From Cristatella mucedo (lineage: Eukaryota > Bryozoa > Phylactolaemata > Cristatellidae), in NCBI GenBank assembly GCA_009760855.2, contig WPIO01000091.1, positions 62,001 through 126,000 on the forward strand: 64,000 nucleotides of DNA. Reading direction: 5' to 3'. This document shows, in pieces, positions 1-10,758 of the stretch. The notes beneath the pieces are model-generated. The model saw only the letters and a list, made by a program, of their open reading frames with translations, was not told the DNA's origin and searched no databases. A program made the position numbers and the translations under genes. The first letter of the stretch is position 1; every line of letters begins with the position of its first letter.

Positions 1-49
1 ACCCGTCTAAGCGTGTGGTAGCGTGCAGCAGAGTGCAGCTCCTTGCTTT

Positions 50-172
50 AGGTAATCGCACATGAATATCACATTACGGTTAAGTTTGCAGCAGATCGCT
101 GAATATAAAGACACCTCGATACTGCTTGTTATATCGTGTGATAACTTGCTGCTGATTGCTGCGCCTTGCATT
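50..172 (+). repeat. Representative monomer A (123 bp)
   Basis: This is a typical A monomer. It starts at 'aggyaatcgcac' and ends at 'gccttgcatt' just before the B monomer. Its diagnostic second half contains 'gacacctcgatactgc' and 'cgtgtgataacttgctgc'. The first ~60 bases closely resemble monomer B, while the middle of the second half has diverged strongly. An imperfect hairpin, 'actca' / 'tgagt' around a 7-base loop, appears in the commoner A variants that read 'actcatttcgcttgagt'. No coding or promoter signal is evident. Confidence 0.9.
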
Positions 173-295
173 AAGCCATTCACACTTGAATAGCTTATTT
201 TGCAGGACTTCACGGCAGATCGCACAATATCTAGATACTTTAAATCAATCCGGCTTGTCATGCAGTAGCTCGGAGAAGAGTGCAGGCCTCGCTTT
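173..295 (+). repeat. Representative monomer B, B1 length class (123 bp)
   Basis: This is a typical B1 monomer, from 'aagccattcacacttgaata' to 'gcaggcctcgcttt'. Monomer B is told from A by 'ttattttgca', the palindrome 'tatctagata' at 228-237 and 'ctttaaatcaa'. The B1 class ends in a 'tcggagmrgagtgcaggcc' type tail and is one base shorter than B2. It aligns with A at its start and at its final 'gcagagtgc...ccttgc' segment, supporting a common ancestral ~123-bp unit. Confidence 0.9.
228..237. other. 10-bp palindrome TATCTAGATA in monomer B (example)
   Basis: A perfect 10-base palindrome that recurs in most B monomers and is absent from A, where the same position reads 'atataaagac'. It contains an XbaI recognition site, so an XbaI digest should give a ladder with ~247-bp steps. 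A protein-binding role is possible but nothing in the sequence shows it. Confidence 0.8.
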
Positions 296-1405
296 AGGCG
301 ATCCTACTTGAATAACTCATTTCGCTTGAGTTTGCAGCAGATCGCAGAATATAAAGACACCTCGATACTGCTCGTCATAGCCTGTGATAACTTGCTGAAA
401 AGTGAGGCGCCTTGCATTAGGCCATTCACACTTGAAAAGCATATTTTGGATGACTTCACAGCAGATCGCACAAATTTCTAGATACTTTAAATCAACCCGT
501 CAGAGCTTGCAGTAGCTTGCAGCAGAGTGCAGCTCCTTGCTTTAGGCAATCGCACTTGAATAACTCATTTCGCTTGAGTTCGCAGCATATATGTGAATAT
601 TAAGACACCTCGATACTGCTCGTTATATCGTGTGATAACTTGCTGCCGATTGCAGCGCCTTGCATTAGGCCATTCACACTTAAATAGCTTATTTGGCATG
701 ACTTCACAGCAGATCGCACAATATCTAGATACTTTAAATCAACCCGTCAAGTCATGTAGTCCCTCGGAGAGGAGTGCAGGATTTGCTTTAGGCAATCGCA
801 CATTAATAACTCATTTCGGTTTAGTTTGCAGCAGATCGCTGAATATAAAGACACCGCGATACTGCTCGTTATATCGTGTGATGACGTGCTGCAGAGTGCT
901 GGGCATTGCAGTAACCCATTTACACATGAATAGCTTATTTTGCATGAGTTTACAGCAGATTGCACGATATGTAGATACTTTAAATCAACCCGTTAAGGCA
1001 TGCAGTAGCATCGAGCAGAGTGATTGCCTTGCTTCAGGCAATCGCACTCGAATGACTCATTTCGCTTCAGTTTGCAGCAGATCGCGGAATATAAAGAGAC
1101 CTCGATACTGCTCGTTATGTCGTGTGATAGCTTGCTGCAGAGTGAGGCGCCTTGCATTAGGCCGTTCATACTTGAATAAGCTACAAGGCATGAGATCGCA
1201 GCTGATCGCTCAATATCTAGATACTTTAAATCAACCCGTCTAAGCGTGCCGTAGCTTGCAGCTGAGTGCAGCTCCTTGCTTTAGGCATTCGCACATAAAT
1301 AACACATTTCGGTTACGTTTGCTGCAGATCGCTGAATGTAAATTCACCTCGATTCTGCTCGTTATAACGTGTGATAACTTGCTGCAGATTGCGGCTCCTA
1401 GCATT

Positions 1406-1529
1406 AGGCCATTCACACTTGAATAGCTAATCTTGCATGAGTTCACAGCAGATCGCACAATATCTAGATACTTTAAATCAACCCGCCAGAGCGTGGAATA
1501 GTTTGCAGCATAATGCAGCTCCTTGCTTC
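1406..1529 (+). repeat. Representative monomer B, B2 length class (124 bp)
   Basis: This is a typical B2 monomer. Its tail reads 'tagtttgcagcataatgcag' followed by 'ctccttgc', in place of the B1 tail 'gtgcaggccttgc', and it is one base longer. B2 tails come in 'cttgcagcagagtgcagctc' and 'gtttgcagcataatgcagct' versions. The second version shares 'agtttgcagca' with monomer A, which matters for the 62-bp mini units further right. Confidence 0.85.
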
Positions 1530-2761
1530 AGGCAATCGCACTTGAATAACTCATTTTGCTTTAGTTTGCAGCAAATCGCTAAATATAAAGACACCTCGAT
1601 ACCGCTCTTTATAGCGTGTAATAACTTGCTGCAGATTGCTGCACCTTGCATTTGGCCATTCACACATGAATAGCTTAGTTTGCATGAGTTTACAGCAGAT
1701 CGCACAATATCCATATACTTCAAATCAACCCGTCAAGGCATGAAGTAGCTCGGAGAGGAGTGCAGGCCTTGCATTAGGCAATCGCACTTAAATAACTCAT
1801 TTCGCTTGAGTTCGAAGCAGATCGCTGAATATTATGATACCTCAAAACTACTCGTTATATCGTGCGTGGACTTGCTGCGGAGTGCGGATCCTTGCATTAA
1901 GCCATTCACACTTGAATAGCTTATCTTGCATGAGTTCACAGCAGATCGCACAATATCTTGATACTTTAAATCAACCTGTCAAGTCATGCAGTAGCTCCGA
2001 GAGGAGTGCAGGCCTTGCTTTAGGCAATCGCACTTGAATAACTCATTTCGCTTGAGTTTGCAGCAGATCGCAGAATATTAAGAAACCTCGATACTGCTCG
2101 TTATAGCGCGTGATAACTTGCTGCAGAGTGAGGCGCCTTGCATTAGGCCATACACACTTTAATAGCTTATCTTGCATGAGTTCACAGCAGATCGCACACT
2201 ATCTAGATACTTTAAATCAAACCACCAGAGCATGCAGTAGTTTGCAGCATAATGCAGCTCCTTGCTTTAGGCAATCGCACTTGAATAACTCATTTCGGTT
2301 GAGTTTGCAGCTGATCGCGGCATATAAAGACATCTCGATACTGCTCGTTAAAGCGTGCGATAGCTTGCTGCAGAGTGCGGCCCCTAGCATTAGGCCATTC
2401 ACACTTGAATAACCTACTTTGCATGGGATCTCAGCAGATCGCACAATATCTAGATACTTTAAATCAACCCGTCTAAGCTTAAGGTAGCTTGCAGCAGAGT
2501 CCAGCTCCTTGGTTTAAGCAATCGCACCTGATTAACACATTTCGGTTAAGTTTGCAGCAGATCGCTGAATGTAAAGACACCTCGATACTGCTCGTTATAT
2601 CGTGTGATAACTTGCTGCAGATTGCTGCACCTTGCATTAAGCCATTCACCCTTGAATAGCTTATTTTGCATGACTTCACAGCAGATCGCACAATATCTTG
2701 ATACTTTAAATCAACCTGTCAAGTCATGCAGTAGCTCCGAGAGGAGTGCAGGCCTTGCTTT

Positions 2762-3007
2762 AGGCGATCATACTTGAATAACTCATTTAGCTTGAGTTCG
2801 CAGCAGATCGCACAATATCTAGATACTTTAAATCATCCCGTCTAAGCATGCGCTAGCTTGCAGCAGAGTGCAGCTCCTTTCTTTAGGCAATCGCACTTGA
2901 ATAACTCATTTAGCTTGAGTTCGCAGCAGATCGCACAATATCTAGATACTTTATATCAACCCGCCATAGCGTGCAGTAGTTTTCAGCATAATGCAACTCC
3001 TTGCTTT
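2762..3007 (+). repeat. Two consecutive A-to-B hybrid monomers
   Basis: At 2762-2884 and 2885-3007 a monomer begins as A ('cttgaataactcatttagc') but, after the shared 'gcagcagatcgca' motif, continues as B ('caatatctagatactt'). Each is 123 bp and replaces a full A-B pair, so the alternating register shifts by one monomer each time. This is the expected product of unequal exchange between A and B inside their most similar region. Confidence 0.85.
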
Positions 3008-3115
3008 AGGCAATCACACGTGAATAAATCATTTCGCTTGAGTTTTCAGCAGATCGCAGAATGTGAATACACCTCGATACTGTTCGTTATAGCGTGTGAT
3101 AACTTGCTGCAGAGT
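2800..3115 (+). repeat. Local duplicate, first copy (offset 862 bp)
   Basis: This segment matches 3662-3977 almost base for base. The offset of 862 bp equals seven monomers, an odd number, as expected where hybrid monomers have shifted the register. Shared private variants include 'ctcctttcttt' and 'gtagttttcagcataatgca'. Confidence 0.8.
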
Positions 3116-3661
3116 GTAGTGCCTTGCAATAAGCCACTCACACTTGAATAACCTATATTGCATGAGATCGCAGGAGATCGCACAATATCTAGATACTTTA
3201 AATCCACCCGTCGAAGCATGCAGGAGCTGGCAGCAGATTGCTACGCCTTTCCTTAGGCAATCGCAATTTAATTATTTATTTTGCTTGATTTTGCAGCAGA
3301 TCGCTGAAAGTACAGACACCTTGATACTGCTCTTCCTAGCGTGTGATAACTTGCTGCAGAGTGCGGCACCTTGCATTAAGCCATTCACACTTGAATAACT
3401 TATTTAGCATGAGTTCACAGCAGATCGCCCAATATCTAGGTACTTCAAATCAACCCGTCAAGGCATGAAGTAGCTCGGAGAGGAGTGCAGGCCTTGCTTT
3501 AGGCAATCGCACATAAATAACTCATTTCGTTGAGTTTACAGAAGATCGCTGATTATAAAGACACCTCGATACTGCTCTTTATATCGTGTGATGACTTGCT
3601 GCAGCGTGCAGGGCCTTGCATTAACCCATTCACACTAGAATAACCTACTTTGCATGAGATC

Positions 3662-3977
3662 GCAGCAGATCGCACAATATCTAGATACTTTAAATCATCC
3701 CGTCTAAGCATGCACTAGCTTGCAGCAGAGTGCAGCTCCTTTCTTTAGGCAATCGCACTTGAATAACTCATTTAGCTTGAGTTCTCAGCAGATCGCACAA
3801 TATCTAGATACTATATATCAACCCGCCATAGCGTGCAGTAGTTTTCAGCATAATGCAGCTCCTCACTTCAGGCAATCGCACGTGAACAAATCATTTCGCT
3901 TGAGTTTTCAGCAGATCGTAGAATGTGAATACACCTCGATACTGTTCGTTATAGCGTGTGATAACTTGCTGCAGAGT
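3662..3977 (+). repeat. Local duplicate, second copy (offset 862 bp), with hybrid monomer
   Basis: This is the partner of 2800-3115 and contains one A-to-B hybrid monomer at 3747-3869. Near 3977 the similarity switches: 3977-4106 instead matches 3361-3490 at an offset of 616 bp (five monomers). The segment is therefore a mosaic of two local sources, by crossover or gene conversion. Confidence 0.75.
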
Positions 3978-4179
3978 GCGGCACCTTGCATTCAGCCATT
4001 CACACTTGAATAACTTATTTAGCATTAGTTCACAGCAGATCGCCCAATATCTAGGTACTTCAAATCAACCCCTCAAGGCATGAAGTAGCTCGGAGAGGAC
4101 TGCAGGCCTTGCTTTAGGCAATCGCACATAAATAACTCATTTCAGTTGAGTTTTCAGCAGATCACTGAATATAAAGACA

Positions 4180-6010
4180 CCTCGATACTGCTCGTTATAT
4201 CGTGTGATGACCTGCTGCAGAGTGCAGGGCATTGCATTAACCCATTCACACTTGAATAACCTACTTTGCATGAGATCGCAGCTGATCGCACAATATCTAG
4301 ATACTTTAAATCATCCCGTCTTAGCCTGCGGTAGCTTGGAGCAGATTGCAGCTCCTTGCTTTAGGCAATCGCACATAAATAACACATTTCGGTTTGGTTT
4401 GCAGCAGATCGCTGAATATGAAGACACCTCGATGCTGCTCGTTATATCGTGTAGTAACTTGCTGCAGATTGCAGTGCCTAGCAATATGCCATTCACACTT
4501 GAATAAACTATTTTGCATGAGATCTCAGTAGATCGCACAATATCAAGATACTTTAAATCAACCCGCCAGGGCCTGCAGTAGTTTGCAGCATCATGCAGCT
4601 CCTTGCTTTAAGCTATCGAACTTGAATAACTCTATATGCTTTAGTTTGCAGTAAATCACTTAATATAAACACACCTTGATACTGCTCTTTATAGCGTGTG
4701 ATAACTTGCTGCAGAGGGCTGTGCCTTTCATAAGGCCATTTAAACTTTAATAGCTTATTTTGCATGAGTTCACAGCAGATTGCACGATATTTAGATACTT
4801 TAAATGAACCCGTCAAGTACTGCAGTTGCTAGGAGACGAGTGCAGGCCTTGCTTTAGGCGATCATTCTTGAATAACTCATTTCGCTTGAGTTTGCAGCAG
4901 ATCGCAGAATATAGAGTCACCTCGATACTGCTCGTTTTAGCCTGTGATAACTTGCTGCAAAGTGAGACGCCTTGCATTAGGCCATTCACACTTAAAAAGT
5001 TTATTTTGGATGACTTCGCAGCAGATCGCACAATATCTAGATACTTTAAATCAACCCGTCAGAGCTTGCAGTAGCTTGCAGCAGAGTGCAGCTCCTTGCT
5101 TTCGGCAATCGCACTTGAATAACTCATTTCGCTTGAGTTCGCAGCAGATCGGTGAATATTAAGACACCTCGATACTGCTCGTTATATCGTGTAATAACTT
5201 GCTGCCGATTGCAGGGCCTTGCATTAGGCCATTCACACTTGAATAGCCTATTTTGCATGACTTCACAGCAGATCGCACAACATCTAGATACTTTAAATCA
5301 ACCCGTCAAGTCATGCAGTCCCTCGGAGAGAAGTGCAGGATTTACTTTAGGCAATCGCACTTAAATAACTCATTTCGGTTGAGTTTGCAGCCGATCGCTG
5401 AATATAAAGACACCTCGATACTGCTCGTTATATCGTGTGATGACGATCTGCAGAGTGCCGGGCCTTGCATTAACCCATTTACACATGAATAGCTTATTTT
5501 GCATGAGTTTACAGCATCTTGCACGAGATGTAGATACTTTAAATAAACCCGTCAAGGCATGCAGTAGCTCGGAGCACAGCGATGGCCTTGCTTCAGGCAA
5601 TCGCACTTGAATGACTCACTTCGCTTCAGTTTGCAGCAGATCGCGGAATATAAAGACAGCACGATACTGCTCGTTATATCTTGTGATAGCTTGCTGCAGA
5701 GTGTGGCGCCTAGCATTAGGCCATTCACACTTAAATAACCTACTAGGCATGAGATCGCAGATGATCGGACAATATTTAGATACTTTAAATCAACCCGTCT
5801 AAGCTTGCGGTAGCTTGCAGTGGAGTGCAGCTCCTTGCTTTAGGCAATCGCACACGAATTACACATTTCGGTTAAGTTTGCTGCAGATAGCTGAATATAA
5901 AGACACCTCGATACTGCTCATTATATCGTGTGATACCTTGCTGCAGATTGCGGCGCCTAGCATTAGGACGTTCACTCTTGAATAGCTTCTCTTGCATGAG
6001 TTCACTGCAG
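4180..6010 (+). repeat. Long-range block L, first copy
   Basis: This run of about seven dimers recurs with the same private variants at 15261-16500 (offset 11081), 21655-22400 (offset 16385) and about 23771-25600 (offset 19591). Tell-tale variants are 'gagacgagtgcaggcc', 'gaatatagagtcacctcg', 'gcagtccctcggagagaag' and 'ggacgttcactcttgaata'. A fainter partial match lies at about 40160-40850. The copies differ from one another at scattered sites, so these are older than the central triplication. Confidence 0.8.
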
Positions 6011-8269
6011 ATCGCACAATATCTAGATACTTTAAATCAACCCGCCAGAGCGTGGAATAGTTTGCAGCATAATGCAGCTCCTTGCTTCAGGCTATTGCAC
6101 TTGAATAACTCATTTCGATTGAGTTCGTAGCAGATCGCAGAATATTAAGACACCTCGAAACAACTCGTTATAGCCTGTGTGGACTTGCTGCAGAGTGCGG
6201 ATCCTTGCATCAGGCCATCCACACTTGAATAGCTTATCTTGCATGAGTTCACAGCAGATCGCACAATATCTAGATTTTTTAAATCTACCTGCCAGAGCGT
6301 GGAGTAGTTTGCAGCATAATGCAGGTCCTTGCTTCAGGCAATCGCTCTTGAAAAACTTTTTTTGCTTGAGTTTGCAGCAAATCGCTAAATATAAAGACAC
6401 CTCGATACTGCTCTTTATAGAGTGTGATAACTTGCTGCAGAGTGCTGTGCCTTGCATTAAGCCATTCACACTTGAATACCTTATTTGTCATGAGTTCACA
6501 GCAGATCGCCCAATATCTAGAAACTTCAAATCAACCCGTCAAGGCATGAAGTAGCTCGGAGAGGAGTGCAGGCCTTGCTTTAGGCAATCGCACATAAATA
6601 ACTCATTTCGGTTGAGTTTGCAGCAGATCTTTAAATATAAAGACACCTCAATACTGCTCGTTTTATCCTGTGATAACTTGCTGAAGAGTGCAGGGCCTTG
6701 CATGAAGCCATTCACACTTGAAGAAACTACTTTGCATGAGATCGCAGCAGATAGCACAATATCTAGATACTTTAAATCATCCCGTCTAAGCGTGCGGTAG
6801 CTTGCAGCAGAGTGCAGCTCCTTGCTTTAGGCAGTCGCACATGAATGACACATTTCGGTTAGGTTTGCAGCAGATTGCTGAATATAAAGACACCTCGATA
6901 CTGCTCGTTATATCGTGCGATAACTTGCTGCAGATTGCGGCGCCTTGCATTAAGCCATTCACACTTGAAAAGCTTATTTTGCATGACTTCACAGCAGATC
7001 GCACAATATCTAGGTACTTTAAATCAACCCGTCAGAGCTTGCAACAGCTTGCATCAGAGTGCAGCTCCTTGCTTTAGGCAATCGCACTTGAATAACTCAT
7101 TTCGCTTGAGTTCACAGCTGATCGCTGAATATTAAGACACCTCGATACTACTCGTTCTATCGTGCGATAACTTGCTGCTGATTGGGGCGCCTAGCATTAG
7201 GCCATTCACACTTGAATACACTATTTTGCATGAGATCACAGCAGATCGCACAATATCTAGATACTTTAAATCAACACGTCTAAGACATCAGTAGTTTGCA
7301 GCAGAGCGCTGCTCCTTGCTTTAGGCAATCGCAATTGACATACTCATTTTGCATGAGTTTGCAGCAAATCGCTAAATATAAAGACACCTGGATACTGCTC
7401 TGTATAGCATTTGATAACTTGCTGCAGAAAGCTTTGCCTTGCATTAGGCCATTCACTCTTGAATAGCTTGTTTTGCATGAGTTCACAGCAGATCGCACAA
7501 TATCAAGATACTTTAAATCACCCCGTCTAAGCGTGCTGTAGTTCGGAGCAGAGTGCAAGCCTTGCTTTACGCAATCACACTTGAATAACTCATTTCGCTT
7601 GAGTTTGCAGCAGATCGGGGAATATAAAGACACCTCGATACCGCTCGTTATGGCGTGTGATAACTAGTTGCAGAGTGCGGCTCCTTGCATTAGGCCATTC
7701 ACACTTGAATAACCAACTTTGCTTGAGATCGCAGCAGATTGCACAATATCCAGATACTTTTAAATCAACCCGTCTAAGCGTGCAGTAGCTTGCAGCAGAG
7801 TGCAGCTCCTTGGTTTTAGGCAATCGCACATGAATAACACATTTCGCTTAAGTTCACAGCTGATCGCTGAATATAAAGACACCTCGATACTACTCGTTCT
7901 ATCGTGCGATAACTTGCTGCAGGGGGCGGTGCCTTGCATTAAGCAATTAACACTTGAAAAAACCTATTTTGCATGAGATCACATGAGATCGCACAATATC
8001 TAGCTACTTAAAATCCAACCGTCGAAGCATGCAGGAGCTAGCAGCAGAGTGCAGCTCCTTGTTATAGGCAATCGCACTGGAATAACTCCTTTCACTTGAG
8101 TTTGCGGACAGATCGCAGAATATAAAGACACTCCAATACTGCATGTTATAGCGCGTGATAACTAGCTGCAGAGTGAGGCGCCTTGCATTAAGCCATTCAC
8201 ACTTGAATAGCTTATCTTGCATGAGTTCACAGCAGATCGCACAATATCTAGATACTTTAAATCAACCCG

Positions 8270-8780
8270 TCAGAGCATGCAGTAGCTTGCAGCAGAGTGC
8301 AGCTTCTTGCTTTAGGCAATCGCACTTGATTCACTCATTTTGCATGAGTTTGCAGCAAATCGCTAAATATAAAGACACCTGGATACTGCTCTGTATAGCA
8401 TTTGATAACTTGCTGCAGAAAGCTTTGCCTTGCATTAGGCCATTCACTCTTGAATAGCTTGTTTTGCATGAGTTCACAGCAGATCGCACAATATCAAGAT
8501 ACTTTAAATCGACCCGTCAAGTAATGCAGTAGCTCGGAGAGGAGTGCAGGCCTTGCTTTAGGCGATCATACTTGTATAACTAATTTCGCTTGAGTTTGCA
8601 GCAGATCGCAGAATATGAAGACACCTCGATACTGCTCGTTATTGCGTGTGACAACTTGCTGCAAAGTGAGGCGCCTTGCATTAAGCCATTCACACTTGAA
8701 AAGCTTATTTTGCATGACTTCACAGCAGATCGCACAATATCTAGATACTTTTAATCGACCCGTCAGAGCTTGCATTAGCT
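8270..8780 (+). repeat. Block M, first copy
   Basis: This segment matches 10727-11237 at an offset of 2457 bp (20 monomers), and related sequence lies at 17156-17640. Its marker is an A monomer reading 'actcattttgcatgagttt' followed by 'acacctggatactgctctgt', a rare variant. Its neighbours to the right diverge after about 8780. Confidence 0.7.
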
Positions 8781-9244
8781 CGGCATCAGAGTGCAAGCCT
8801 TGCTTTAGGCAATCGCACATAAATAACTCATTTCGGTTGAGTTTGCAGCAGATCGCTGAATATAAAGACACCTCGATACTGCTCTTTATATCGTGTGATA
8901 ACTTGCTGCAGATTGCGGCGCCTGGCATTAGGCCATTCAACTTGAATAAACTATTTTGAATGAGATCGCAGCAGATCGCACAATATCTAGATACTTTAAA
9001 TCAACCCGCCAGAGCGTGCAGTAGCTTGCAGCAGAGTGCAGCTCCTTGCTTTAGGCAATCGCACTTGAATAACTCATTTCGCTTGAGTTTGCAGCAGATT
9101 GCGTAATATAAAGACACCTCGATACGGCTCTTTATATCGTGTGATGACTTGCTGCAGATTGTGGCGCCTTGAAATAGGCCATTCATACTTGAATAGCTTA
9201 TCTTGCATTAGTTCACAGTAGATCGCTCAATATCTAGATACTTT

Positions 9245-9760
9245 AAATCAACCTGTCAAAGCATGCTGTAGTTCAAGGAGAGTGCAAATCTTGCTTTAGG
9301 CAATCACACTTGAATAACTTATTTCGCATGAGTTTGCAGCAGATCGGGGAATATAAAGACACCTCGATACTGCTCGTTATATCGTGTGATGATGTGCTGC
9401 AGAGTGTCGGTTCTTGAATTAACCCATTTATACCTGAATAGCCTATTTTGCATGAGTTTACAGCAGATCGCACGATATGTAGATACTTTAAATCACCCCG
9501 TCAAGGCATGCGGTAGCTCGGAGCAGAGTGATGGCCTTGCTTCAGGCAATCACACTTGAAAGACTCATTTCGCTTCAGTTTGCAGCAGATCGCAGAATAC
9601 AAAGACACCTCGCGTTATATCGTGTGATAGTTTGCTGCAGAGTGCGGCGCCTAGCATTAGGCCATTCACACTTGAATCACCTTCTAGGCATGAGATCACG
9701 GCTGATCGCACAATATCTAGATACTTTCAATCAACCCGCCTGAGCGTGCGTGAGGTAGCT
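9245..9760 (+). repeat. Block N, first copy, with small deletion
   Basis: This segment matches 12935-13455 at an offset of 3690 bp. Markers are 'catgctgtagttcaa', 'gtgatgatgtgctgcagagt' and 'ccttctaggcatgagatcac'. At about 9612 this copy lacks roughly nine bases that the partner has ('acacctcg' runs directly into 'cgttatatcg'), one of the few departures from the regular unit length. Confidence 0.75.
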
Positions 9761-10419
9761 TGCAGGGAGTGCAGTGCCTAGCTTTAGGCAATCGCACTTG
9801 AAAAAACTCATTTTGCTTAAGTTTGCAGCAAATCGCGAAATATAAAGACACCTCGATACGGCTCTGTATAGCGTGTGATAACTTGCTGCAGAGTGCTGGG
9901 CCTTGCATTAGGCCATTCATACATGAATAGCTTATTTTGCATAAGTTCACAGCAGATCGCAAAATATCTAGATACTTCAAATCAACCCGTCAAGGCATGC
10001 AGTAGCCCGGAGCAGAGTGCAGGCCTTGCTTTAGGCAATCGCACTTAAATAACTCATTTCGCATGAGTTTGCAGCAGATCGCGGAATATAAAGACACCTC
10101 GATACCGCTCGTTATAACGTGTGATAACTTGCTGCTGAGTTCATCTCGTAGCATTAGGCCATTACCACTTGAATAACGTACTTTGGATGAGATCGCAACT
10201 GATCGCAAAATATTTAGATACTTTAAATCAACCTGTCTAATGTGCGGTAGCTTGCAGCAGAGTGCAGCTCCTTGGTTTAAGCAATCGCACATGAATAACT
10301 CATTTCGCTCGAGTTTGCAGATGATCGCTAAATATAAAGACACCTCGATACTGCTCGTTATATCGTGTAATAATTTGCTGGGGTGCTGCTCCTTGCATTA
10401 AGCCATTCACACTTGAAAT

Positions 10420-10758
10420 ACCTATTTTGCATGAGATCACATGAGATCGCACATTATCTAGATACTTTAAATCCAACCGTCGAAGCATGCAGGAGCTGGC
10501 AGCAGAGCTCTAGGTTTTGCTTTAGGCAATCGCACTTGAATAACTCCTTTCGCTTGAGTTTGCAGACGACCGCTAAATATAAAGAAACCTCGATACTGCT
10601 CGTAATATCGTGTGATAACTTGCTGCAGAGTGCCGCGCCTCTGATTAAGCCATTCACACTTGAATAGCTTATTTTGCATGAGTTCACAGCAGATCGCACA
10701 ATATCTAGATACATTAAATCGACCCGTCAGAGCGTGCAGTAGCTTGCAGCAGAGTGCA
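10420..10758 (+). repeat. Block P, first copy
   Basis: This segment is nearly identical to 14106-14444 at an offset of 3686 bp (30 monomers). Markers are 'gagatcacatgagatcgcac', 'aatccaaccgtcgaagcatg' and 'gcagacgaccgctaaatata'. The match ends in the B tail near 10758, where the right-hand neighbours differ. Confidence 0.8.

Larger units (their letters stand above)
1..2761 (+). repeat. Left domain: ordinary diverged A/B dimers
   Basis: About eleven dimers in regular A-B alternation; the window opens in the last 49 bases of a B2 monomer. Neighbouring dimers differ at many positions, so this part has not been homogenised recently. At 593-1243 consecutive dimers are 246 bp, which keeps one frame open by chance for 216 codons. 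One B monomer (419-543) is 125 bp because of small insertions near 470. No other feature was seen. Confidence 0.85.

Noticed and set aside
593..1243. A 216-codon open frame on the plus strand
   Set aside because: Its translation is an internal ~82-residue repeat that follows the satellite period. It exists because consecutive dimers here are 246 bp and lack a stop in that frame. The same peptide types appear all over the window on both strands with no start context, no conserved single-copy domain and no separate codon signal.
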